A stretch of 64,000 nt of DNA from Parvularcula bermudensis HTCC2503 (GTDB lineage: Bacteria > Pseudomonadota > Alphaproteobacteria > Caulobacterales > Parvularculaceae), in contig NC_014414.1 in the NCBI RefSeq assembly GCF_000152825.2, positions 930,001 through 994,000 of the forward strand, given 5' to 3'. The stretch's first letter is position 1. Every line of letters starts with the position of its first letter. A program made the position numbers and the translations under genes. Shown piece after piece: positions 18,348-25,730 of this stretch. Below the pieces are notes generated by a model. That model ran no database searches. It was not told where the DNA came from and saw only the letters and a list, made by a program, of their open reading frames with translations.

Positions 18348-18372
18348 CTATCGCTCTAGTCTCTCAATCGGG

Positions 18373-18398
18373 AAGGCCCCCTCATGCGGGCCTTTCTT
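18373..18398 (+). terminator. intrinsic terminator after the oxoamine synthase
   Basis: AAGGCCC (18373-18379) pairs with GGGCCTT (18388-18394) over an eight-base loop and is followed by TCTT, 26 bases after the stop codon. Confidence 0.75.
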
Positions 18399-18677
18399 CG
18401 CTTATTTCCAACTGAAGGAGGAGCAAGGGGGCCTGCCCTTGCCTCAGCATAAAACTATCAGTGTAGATGGTTTTTCGAGGCAATTGACACAAAGCCTCGC
18501 TGCCCCTTCCGCAATTGCATCATCGCGTCGCCCCTTACCCTCGCCCCCACCACGAGCGGCAAAGAAGACAAATGGGCCAAGGGTCAAAGATCGCTTACCC
18601 CTGTGACGATGGCGGGCCGGCCTACCCTCGGGAAAGTCAATTTCTTCTCACGATCCGAAAGGAGCGCGGAGGCAGCC
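18399..18677. other. intergenic stretch without a recognisable gene
   Basis: Between the terminator and the end of the YfiR-family gene. Short open frames on the plus strand have no ribosome-binding site or plausible protein sequence. A terminator for the minus-strand YfiR gene would be expected here, but no clear hairpin was found. Confidence 0.5.
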
Positions 18678-19211
18678 TCAGTAGACCTTGACCGCAAGAT
18701 CGACCAGGGAAGCGCGAAGACTAATCCCTTGCTTTCGGGCTGCGGTCAAATTCACGATGAACCGGGTCTGTCTGCCGATCGTGATCAGGATTAAGCTCGT
18801 ATGCTCGCTTGCCACCTCTTCGCCGAGGGCAACGACAAGCGTGCCTTTATCCATATGCGCCGGCAGCGTCGGAAAGGCATCCGAGAGGACGGCAATGTGA
18901 CAGCCCATGGGCTGGTCCGAATTGTGATCGAAATAGCGCACGCTCACTATGCGGTCCTTCACCCTTTTCCCAGTCAGCTTGTGCACGGAGGTGAGTTCCT
19001 CGTCGCCTTGCGGCACGCAGACTTTGAGTTCGTTGCTGGTCAGGGCTTGGTCAGGCCAGGTCGTAAACCGTGCGAAGTTGATCAGGATCGCCGCCGTCAG
19101 GTCATTATCGTTTGTCTGAGCGGTCGAAACGGACAGGCTAGCGGCAGCGGCTGCGGCATAGGCGAGCCCCGTTCTCAGCCAGCGGTACGAGAAAATGCGC
19201 TTCTTCATCAT
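18678..19211 (-). CDS. YfiR family (DUF4154) periplasmic protein
   Basis: About 177 residues with an N-terminal signal peptide (hydrophobic stretch LAYAAAAAASLSVSTAQ), then the DUF4154 pattern: AAILINFARFTTWP, LKVCVPQGDE, a Cys in MGCHIAVL and the closing RFIVNLTAARKQGISLRASLVDLAV. Family members are periplasmic; YfiR itself restrains the diguanylate cyclase YfiN. No cyclase is nearby. The gene directly follows a TonB-dependent receptor gene (an upstream GTG would even overlap its stop as TAGTG), so they form one transcript. I chose the tandem ATG at 19211 since GTG 19223 only adds five residues. Confidence 0.8.
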   Translation of the reverse strand: MMKKRIFSYRWLRTGLAYAAAAAASLSVSTAQTNDNDLTAAILINFARFTTWPDQALTSNELKVCVPQGDEELTSVHKLTGKRVKDRIVSVRYFDHNSDQPMGCHIAVLSDAFPTLPAHMDKGTLVVALGEEVASEHTSLILITIGRQTRFIVNLTAARKQGISLRASLVDLAVKVY

Positions 19212-19222
19212 GGACTTATCCA

Positions 19223-21274
19223 CTAAAAGCGCACGGAAAGGGAAGTCGAAAGACGACGTTCCACATATCCGGTTGGGACGGGATAGATGAGGGGCGTAAA
19301 CTCGGTCCGCAGCGGTTCAAGAAGGTTGTCGCCCTCTATGCTGAACTCAAATTGCGAGTTGACGCGATAGGCAAGTCGGAGGTCGAGGTCGGTGTAAGAG
19401 GGCGTTGGATTCTCTTCCAATGGCCCCACTTGCCGCAATGCGAGGTGACCAAAGAACTGGTCGGTGAAATGATAATTTGACTGGAGCGTCGCTTGATAAT
19501 GTGGCGTGAAGCCCTGGAAGAACTGCGGCAATTGAGCATCGTTGATCGGGCCGTCCTTGACCGAGGTGTCTTTGACGTCACCGGTGAGTTTGAGGTCCCA
19601 ATCAGCGCTGAGTTGCAGTTCAAGACTGGCTTCCGCCCCAAAGATTTCGAGTTTCCGCGCGTTTTCAACATCCACCGGCTGTATGATCTGATAGGGGACG
19701 ATCATCCCTCCTGGACCGAAGGGGCCGAACAGGATTTCCGGCGCCTGAATCGGTCCGATCAGAAACAGGTCATCATAGTCGAAATAGTAGCCGGTGAGGT
19801 CGATCGAGTGGCCGTTACCCCAGCTCTTGCGCCATCCGATTTCGTAGGCGATCAGCGTTTCTGCATCGAGGTCTTCGTTCCCAAAGACGGGATAGCTCGC
19901 GGGTAAGGGCACATCGCCGGCGGGGGGGTAGACACCGGTCGTGTATATGGCGGATGTCTCGTAGCGTGAGGGTGTTCTGACGGCCCGTGAGATCGCCCCC
20001 CAGAGGCTCCACTGATTGTCGCTCACCCAAATGCCGCGAAAGCTCGGCTGATACTCGAACCCTGTAAAATCATTATGCTCGAGTTTAGTGCCGAGGGAGA
20101 AATGCAGCTTCTTGTTCGCGAAAAAGGCCTCTTGCTGAACGAAGGCACTGACAATATCCGTCGTGCGCGAATTATCGGCAAAGTCGACCGATCCGCCGTC
20201 CGTGCTGTCGTCGCTGTAAACACGATAGCCAAGACCCCAAACGGTTTCCCAACGCTTTCCTGTCGAGAAATAGTGGGACATGTCAAAGTCCACGGTCGTC
20301 TGTTCGAATTCTCCACCGAATTCCGACCGCGAAAGATAATCGACATAGGACTGAAAAGTTAGCTTGCTGTCGGGGGACAGGGTCCGGCTCCAGCGGGCGA
20401 GGATATTCGCTTTCTCAGCGATCTCACCCGTTGTCCGTGGGCGGAAGCTACTGACCCCAAAGACATTGTCGTAATCGAGAGTCGAGTCGAAATCGGTGTA
20501 ATTATAGTCCCCTTGGACTGTGATGGCATCGATCTCAGTCGGTTCGTAGTCGAAGCGAAAACCAACCTGCAGGGCGAGGTCTTCGTCATCGATGACCTCG
20601 CCTTCTTTCGTGCTGAGCGCGGGCGTGTTGTGCCCTGTCGCATAAAGCCTCAGCGCGCCGTCTTCGCCGACCCGCATGCCGTGACGGACCGTCATGGTCG
20701 AGAGCACTTGGTCCGATGGGCCGGTGACCCCCGCGGTCCCGCTGACCGACGTTCCCAGCATTTGCGCGGCGTGCTTGGTGACAATATTAATCACGCCGTT
20801 CATGGCATTGGCGCCGAAAAGGGTGGCGCCGGGTCCACGGACGACCTCGATACGTTGGATATCCTCGACCGGCAGCCGTTCAAGGTCCCACTGCACGCCG
20901 GGAAGGATCGAGGTGTAGATCGTACGTCCATCGATCAATACAAGGAGTTTTGTCGAAAAGCGGAAATTCGACCCCCGTGCCGAGATTGCTGTCGAGTGGT
21001 TTTCGACCTCCGCAACCTCAACCCCTGGGACATAGCGTAATAGTTCAGGGAGCGTCTTGGCGCCGGATTGACGGATTTCTTTCTGAGTAATGACGAAAAT
21101 CGCGGCGGCGGACTCGTTGGCGGGCTGTGGTCGCTTTGCGACAGAGGTGACTTGAATCGCAAGAAGGTCTTCGAGCGACAGCTCTGTCAGATCTGTCAAT
21201 TCATCGGCCGACGCTGTAGCTAAGGACAGCGAAGAACACGCACTGGCCAATAAGGTCAGATAGAATTTCGACAC
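19223..21274 (-). CDS. TonB-dependent outer-membrane receptor
   Basis: 683 residues: signal peptide (LTLLASACSSLSLATASA), a short segment ELSLEDLLAIQVTSVAKR typical of receptors paired with DUF4154 proteins, a plug domain at roughly 50-165 (ITQKEIRQSGAKTLPELLRY, RIEVVRGPGATLFGANAMNG, VINIVTKHA) and a 22-strand barrel ending in SLSVRF with the terminal Phe required for outer-membrane assembly. It imports an unknown ligand using TonB energy. The YfiR-family gene lies immediately downstream. Barrel loops are rich in aromatic and acidic residues; no substrate can be inferred. Confidence 0.92.
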   Translation of the reverse strand: MSKFYLTLLASACSSLSLATASADELTDLTELSLEDLLAIQVTSVAKRPQPANESAAAIFVITQKEIRQSGAKTLPELLRYVPGVEVAEVENHSTAISARGSNFRFSTKLLVLIDGRTIYTSILPGVQWDLERLPVEDIQRIEVVRGPGATLFGANAMNGVINIVTKHAAQMLGTSVSGTAGVTGPSDQVLSTMTVRHGMRVGEDGALRLYATGHNTPALSTKEGEVIDDEDLALQVGFRFDYEPTEIDAITVQGDYNYTDFDSTLDYDNVFGVSSFRPRTTGEIAEKANILARWSRTLSPDSKLTFQSYVDYLSRSEFGGEFEQTTVDFDMSHYFSTGKRWETVWGLGYRVYSDDSTDGGSVDFADNSRTTDIVSAFVQQEAFFANKKLHFSLGTKLEHNDFTGFEYQPSFRGIWVSDNQWSLWGAISRAVRTPSRYETSAIYTTGVYPPAGDVPLPASYPVFGNEDLDAETLIAYEIGWRKSWGNGHSIDLTGYYFDYDDLFLIGPIQAPEILFGPFGPGGMIVPYQIIQPVDVENARKLEIFGAEASLELQLSADWDLKLTGDVKDTSVKDGPINDAQLPQFFQGFTPHYQATLQSNYHFTDQFFGHLALRQVGPLEENPTPSYTDLDLRLAYRVNSQFEFSIEGDNLLEPLRTEFTPLIYPVPTGYVERRLSTSLSVRF

Positions 21275-21429
21275 AGAACCAAGCCCTTTTTTCTAAAACT
21301 ATGGCAAGAAGCTAAATAAATTCTGAAGTGACACGCCTGTCGGCAGATGCTGGTGAGGTTAAAAGAGAGGGGCCTTCTTATTGAGGCAACGGCATCGCGA
21401 TCCGTGGCACTGGGCGCTGTGCGTTCAAC

Positions 21430-21697
21430 AATCGCTGAGAGTGAGGGAGAAGATTTGGGCGCGAATGCGCAAAGCCGCCTCAAGTAGCCGAAGGCGGTAG
21501 GCCGGATAAAAATGGCGGAGAGAGAGAAAGTTCGAACTCCAGTACCCAAGGACGCGACCGCGTCCCGGCCGGTCAGGCCGCCCCCGCGGAGCGCCTTCGG
21601 CGCGTGAGCGAAAAAGTGCTGGCGGAGAGTGAGGGACGAAGTTCGAACTCGGAGCCATGCGCTCAAGTAGGCGAAGCCGGTAGCGCAAGATGGAAAG
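21430..21697 (-). repeat. degenerate tandem repeats of the tRNA-Ser 3' end (rtT-like)
   Basis: Downstream of tRNA-Ser, copies resembling its T-arm/acceptor 3' end recur at about 21620-21656, 21513-21542 and, weaker, 21434-21470 (plus-strand TGGCGGAGAG...GTTCGAACTC). A linked block, CTCAAGTAGSCGAAGSCGG, occurs at 21662-21681 and 21479-21498. Spacings are about 78, 107 and 80 bases. This recalls the rtT region of E. coli tyrT, where tRNA 3'-end copies follow the tRNA. The stretch 21275-21429 holds nothing recognisable. Confidence 0.7.
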
Positions 21698-21787
21698 TGG
21701 CGGACAGAGAGGGATTCGAACCCTCGAGACGGTTACCCGCCTACACGCGTTCCAGGCGTGCGCCTTCGACCACTCGGCCACCTGTCC
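21698..21787 (-). tRNA. tRNA-Ser (anticodon GGA)
   Basis: Minus-strand sequence begins GGACAGGTGGCCGAGTGG and ends with GTTCGAATC, CTCTGTCC, discriminator G and an encoded CCA. The acceptor arms GGACAG/CTGTCC pair. The anticodon loop reads CTGGAAC, giving anticodon GGA (serine, UCC/UCU). The long variable arm (about 16 bases) is as expected for a class II serine tRNA. Total length 90. Confidence 0.95.
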
Positions 21788-21901
21788 AGAGCGCCTCTCT
21801 CTGCCGCTCTTGATCGGGAATTTCAAGCGTCCCGGTCGTTCTTGTCGCCGCTGCCGGTCTCCCCTAAACCAGTCAGGGCGAACCTCAGGGGTGACGGGCG
21901 C

Positions 21902-22168
21902 ATGTTGTCGTTTTTCAGGTATTTATCCTGGGCCTTGGTGGGGCTTGCATTGTTGTTGCTCGGCGCGGACGGCGTATCGACCCTAGAGACCGGTCAACCG
22001 GTCATTCGCACCACCCAGGAAATTTTCGCTCTTCTGGGCCTGTCGGTGCCGCTTATGGCCGATGGCCCGGTCTCCGGTGTCGTCAATTTTCTTCTGACCG
22101 CGCCACTTTGGGCGGTGGTCGGCCTGCCCGGGATCATTTTGACCCTGATTTTCCGTCCCTTGGACTGA
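21902..22168 (+). CDS. small inner-membrane protein, unknown function
   Basis: 88 residues with two hydrophobic segments: LSWALVGLALLLLGADGV near the N-terminus and FLLTAPLWAVVGLPGIILTLIF at the C-terminus, joined by a short loop. The ATG at 21902 follows GGGGTGACGGGC; the frame is open further upstream, but that part runs into the tRNA gene. Similar small two-helix proteins are widespread in alphaproteobacteria without known function. It lies between tRNA-Ser and a convergent acyl-CoA/ACP synthetase gene. Confidence 0.7.
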   Translation: MLSFFRYLSWALVGLALLLLGADGVSTLETGQPVIRTTQEIFALLGLSVPLMADGPVSGVVNFLLTAPLWAVVGLPGIILTLIFRPLD

Positions 22169-22201
22169 GGGACCGCCGTCACCACTGGTCGCGGTGAATG
22201 G

Positions 22202-23911
22202 CTATTCAGCGGCGGTTTTCTGGGCCTCGGCCTGGGCGATCAATTCCTCCGCCTGTCGGTTGAGGCTGACATAATCGACCTTGCCCGTGCCGAGAACGGG
22301 GATGTCATCGACATGCAGGACCTGCTTGGGCATGGCGATTTCCGGCACCCCGTGACTGCGGGCCCAATCGCGAAGATGTTCTGGGCGGGGGTGTGGCTCT
22401 TCGGTCAGCAGGATGATTTGTTCGCCCTTGCGCGGGTCGGGAACGATAATCGCCGCATTCAGATTGTCAGGCCATACAGCGCTGGCGCAATTCTCGACCA
22501 CCGCCAGAGACACCATCTCCCCCCCAATTTTGGCAAAGCGCTTTTGTCGGCCCTTGATCGACATATAGCCGCCGCCATCGATGTGAACGATGTCGCCGGT
22601 GTCGTGCCAGCCGTCTTGGGGCTTGAGGAGCGATTCTGGCGCGTCGGGGTCAATATAGCCGAGCATGACATTCGGTCCCCGGACATAGAGGCGCCCCCCC
22701 TCATCGAGGCCTTCGACCGGCTCGATCCGGGTTTCGATACCGGGGAGCAGCTTACCGACGGTGCCGGGGCGGATATCCCCCGGCTGGTTGACCGCGATCA
22801 CCGGGGCGCATTCGGTTGCGCCATAGCCTTCGAGGACGCAGAAGCCGAAGCGGTTCCGCGCCAGCCGCCGCGTTTCATCCCGCACCTTTTCCGCCCCACA
22901 AACTGCATAGCGGAGGCTGACCAGCGCCCCATCCTTGGCGTTTTGAAGGTAGCGACTGAGAAAGGTGTCGGTGGCCAGCATGATGGTGGCCTCATATTCC
23001 CTCACCACCTCGGGCACGATCTTGATGTGCAGGGGCGAGGGATAGGGCACGGAGGGGTGACCGGCGAACATCGGGAACAGGGCCCCCGCCGTCAGACCGT
23101 AGGAGTGGAACACCGGCAGCGGATTGATGAACACCTCTCGGGGCTCAAGCTGCACATGATCGATCACCTGGAACACATTGGCGACGAGGTTTTGGTGGGA
23201 AAGGACAACGCCCTTGGGCTTACCTTCCGTCCCTGAGGTGAAGAGCACTACGGCCGGGCTGTCCGGCGAGAGAGAGCGGCGCGCGAGGGCGGGGAATTTC
23301 TCCCCCAACAGGGCACGCATCTTATCGAAAACGGAGAGATTTTCCTTGATGTCTTCGAGATAAACGATCTCGACCTTGGTCGAGAGGAAATCAATGAGAT
23401 CCTGATAGCCCCCCACATCGACGAACTTCCGCGAACTCAAAACTGTCTTGACCTGCGCGGTCTCAAGAGCGGCCTCGAGCGCATTCTTGCCCGCGGTAAA
23501 GTTCAGCATCGCCGGGACGCGCCCATCGACATGCAGCGCAAGGATCGTGATAATCGCGCCGGGGCTGGTCGGCAAAAGAACGCCGACATTCTCGCCACGC
23601 TTGGTGCGCCGGCTCAGCGCATTGCCAAGGGCGAAGGCGCCGCGGATCATCTCCTTGAACGTTATTTTCTTCCCATCGGCTGGGTCGATAAAGGCGAGCG
23701 CGTTGCCCCCGACCTTTGCCTTGGTCTCAATCGCTTTCGCGATAACGGTAGATCGAGATTTTGACCAAACCTTCTTGCGCTGCCGCCGCGCCGCTTTTTG
23801 GCGAATATCCTCGGCGACTTGGCGTTCCCGCTCTTCGACGCGTTTGGCCAACTCGCTTTCGCTCAGCTCACTGCCATCTTTCTTATGGTGCGCATCTTTC
23901 CATTTGGACAT
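22202..23911 (-). CDS. AMP-dependent acyl-CoA/acyl-ACP synthetase
   Basis: 569 residues of the adenylate-forming superfamily. The P-loop is LFTSGTEGKPKGVVLSH, followed by LPVFHSYGLTAG, EGYGATECAP and DTGDIVHIDGGGY. The C-terminal Lys lies in VLGTGKVDYVSL. The PVFHSYGL and LFTSGTEGKPKG patterns resemble the synthetase half of Aas (2-acylglycerophosphoethanolamine acyltransferase/acyl-ACP synthetase), but the acyltransferase half is absent. The first 50 residues are highly charged (KRVEERERQVAEDIRQ) and unusual for the family. Likely role is re-acylation of fatty acids for phospholipid turnover; a CoA acceptor is equally possible. Confidence 0.82.
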   Translation of the reverse strand: MSKWKDAHHKKDGSELSESELAKRVEERERQVAEDIRQKAARRQRKKVWSKSRSTVIAKAIETKAKVGGNALAFIDPADGKKITFKEMIRGAFALGNALSRRTKRGENVGVLLPTSPGAIITILALHVDGRVPAMLNFTAGKNALEAALETAQVKTVLSSRKFVDVGGYQDLIDFLSTKVEIVYLEDIKENLSVFDKMRALLGEKFPALARRSLSPDSPAVVLFTSGTEGKPKGVVLSHQNLVANVFQVIDHVQLEPREVFINPLPVFHSYGLTAGALFPMFAGHPSVPYPSPLHIKIVPEVVREYEATIMLATDTFLSRYLQNAKDGALVSLRYAVCGAEKVRDETRRLARNRFGFCVLEGYGATECAPVIAVNQPGDIRPGTVGKLLPGIETRIEPVEGLDEGGRLYVRGPNVMLGYIDPDAPESLLKPQDGWHDTGDIVHIDGGGYMSIKGRQKRFAKIGGEMVSLAVVENCASAVWPDNLNAAIIVPDPRKGEQIILLTEEPHPRPEHLRDWARSHGVPEIAMPKQVLHVDDIPVLGTGKVDYVSLNRQAEELIAQAEAQKTAAE

Positions 23912-24042
23912 TGTCGCTTCGCTCCCGAACGTCGTCTAGGCCGTCTTTCATTGCGGCGCAGAAACAGTATACGCCAAACGCTGTTGATTCAACTTGGTCC
24001 GGCGCAGCGCCGGGTAAAGGGGCTTGCGGAAAGAGGCACGGT

Positions 24043-25209
24043 ATGGGGCGCGCTGGGGTCTCCTATCTACGAGTGGCGTGGGGCGTTCTGGCGGCCGTCA
24101 TGGTGATCGCGGCGGGGGCCGTTCTATGGGCGCCGGACCCTGATGCACCGCAGCCGATGGTTCTCGACCTGCCGGGGGAGGCCGATCGCTATGCCGGGGC
24201 CGAGACGGGGCCGGGGACGGAGATTGAGGCGGGCGCCGAGGCGTCGGCGCTGGCCGACGGGGCGGAGACAGCAGGCGTCCGGATCATTAGGGGGGAGGCT
24301 GAGCTGCCTTCACCAGAGGTTGCGGCGGCCGGAAGCGGGGACGGCGACGGGCTGGCGACAGCGACGGAGTCCCGCGGCGACGGGAGTGTGCGCATCACAA
24401 TTGTCGGCGGGGGTGACAAGGCGGCGGCCCGGGTCCCTGAACCGCGGCACCTTGATACCTCCCTCACCGTTAAGACCGCCGCGGGGCTTCGTCCGGCACG
24501 TAATGCGCGCGGGGCCACGCCGTTCGCCGCCTATCGCCAAGCGATGCCGGCCAAAACGGCCCCCGCCCTCGCCGTCATGGTGAGTGGCCTTGGTCTCGAT
24601 CCGGTGACGACCGACCGGGCGCTGTTGGCCTTGCCCGCTGAGATTGGGGTGAGCTTTTCGGCCTATGCCCGCAATGTCGACGCTCGGTTGTCGGCGGCCT
24701 TAGCGGCGGGGCGAGAGGCGGCCCTTGAGATTCCCATGGCGACGAGAGGGCTGAGCGAAGCGGTCCTTGGCCCTGCGGCGTTGTCCCCCGACCGGGCGGC
24801 GGAGGGCAATGCAACCCGTCTTGATTGGGTGCTTTCCCGGGCGCCCGCCTATCCTTACGTCACGAATTTCGAAGGCGACTTATTCGCCTCGAATGCCGAG
24901 GCGATGCAGGCCTTTCTCAATGCGCTCGATCGGGCGGGGCTTGGGTATCTCGACGATACCGGCAAGGGCGGGGCGATCGCCCGCGCGCTGAACCTTCCCT
25001 ATGGGGAGGTCGATCTGGTGCTGGAGCCGAACGACCCCGAGGCGGCGGACAGATTAAGGGCGGTCAGTCGACGAGCCCTATCCGCAGAGCGTCCGTTGAT
25101 CGTCAAGGTCTATGCCAGCGATGGCAATTTGGACGCGGTGATGGCATGGGTCGACACCCTTCAATCGGGCGAGGTCGGCCTCGTCCCGCCGAGCGCTGCG
25201 ATGCGATGA
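24043..25209 (+). CDS. divergent polysaccharide deacetylase family protein (YibQ-like)
   Basis: 388 residues: a membrane anchor at about 10-30, a long Glu/Ala/Gly-rich linker, then a DUF610/YibQ domain from about residue 170 (ALAVMVSGLGLDPVTTDRALLALP, GREAALEIPM, YVTNFEGDLFASNAEAM, GYLDDTGKGG, ADRLRAVSRRAL). These proteins have a carbohydrate-esterase-like fold and are envelope associated; catalytic activity is not established for the family. The ATG follows AAAGAGG. The stop overlaps the rppH start (ATGA). In relatives this pair often follows envC-ctpA, but here those genes are 12 kb away. Confidence 0.82.
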   Translation: MGRAGVSYLRVAWGVLAAVMVIAAGAVLWAPDPDAPQPMVLDLPGEADRYAGAETGPGTEIEAGAEASALADGAETAGVRIIRGEAELPSPEVAAAGSGDGDGLATATESRGDGSVRITIVGGGDKAAARVPEPRHLDTSLTVKTAAGLRPARNARGATPFAAYRQAMPAKTAPALAVMVSGLGLDPVTTDRALLALPAEIGVSFSAYARNVDARLSAALAAGREAALEIPMATRGLSEAVLGPAALSPDRAAEGNATRLDWVLSRAPAYPYVTNFEGDLFASNAEAMQAFLNALDRAGLGYLDDTGKGGAIARALNLPYGEVDLVLEPNDPEAADRLRAVSRRALSAERPLIVKVYASDGNLDAVMAWVDTLQSGEVGLVPPSAAMR

Positions 25210-25730
25210 AAGAACTGCCAGATCTTGCCGATTACCGCCCGAATGTCGGGATCTGCGTCCTGAACAAGCAAGGGCTTGTCTGGATTGGTGAGCGTATCGC
25301 CCATACGCCGGAAGAAGCGGCGCGTCCGTTTCGATGGCAAATGCCCCAGGGCGGGGTCGATGAGGGGGAAAGCCCGAAAGACGCCGCCTTTCGGGAATTA
25401 TACGAAGAAACCGGTCTGACCACGGTGCGCCTGTTGGCGATGACCCCCGGCTGGCTCGTCTATGATTTTCCGCCTGACTACAAGGCGAAGAAGCAGGAGC
25501 GCTGGGCGGGGCAACGCCAAAAATGGGTGGTGATGTTGTTCGAAGGGCAGGATGACGAGGTCAATCTGGAGGCCCATGATCCCACCGAGTTTTCCGCTTG
25601 GCGCTGGGCCCCTCTCGCCGATATCGAAGGGCTTGTCGTACCGTTCAAACGGGGGATCTATCGCGCCTTGGCGGAGTCGTTCTCCCCCCTGGCGGCGCAT
25701 GTCGCCGGGTCGAAACCCGGCGATTGCTAA
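25206..25730 (+). CDS. rppH: RNA 5'-pyrophosphohydrolase
   Basis: Nudix hydrolase that removes pyrophosphate from 5'-triphosphate ends of RNA and so starts decay of many mRNAs. The 174-residue protein has the N-terminal YRPNVGICVLN segment, the substrate motif RWQMPQGGVDEGE, and a complete Nudix box from Gly 49 to Leu 71 (REL-EETGL). A conserved QRQKWVVMLFEG stretch near residue 98 is typical of RppH. Start overlaps the deacetylase stop by four bases. Its stop codon abuts the end of the convergent lipoprotein gene with no spacer. Confidence 0.93.
   Translation: MKELPDLADYRPNVGICVLNKQGLVWIGERIAHTPEEAARPFRWQMPQGGVDEGESPKDAAFRELYEETGLTTVRLLAMTPGWLVYDFPPDYKAKKQERWAGQRQKWVVMLFEGQDDEVNLEAHDPTEFSAWRWAPLADIEGLVVPFKRGIYRALAESFSPLAAHVAGSKPGDC

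Noticed and set aside
21425-21826. A 133-residue minus-strand frame containing VAEWSKAHAWNACRR
   Set aside because: This is the translation of the tRNA-Ser gene and its downstream repeats, a well-known false protein. The twice-seen YRLRLLE is just the DNA repeat.
24043-25730. A broken operon: deacetylase-rppH separated from envC-ctpA
   Set aside because: The separation is real, but gene-order shuffling of this kind is common and needs no special mechanism.
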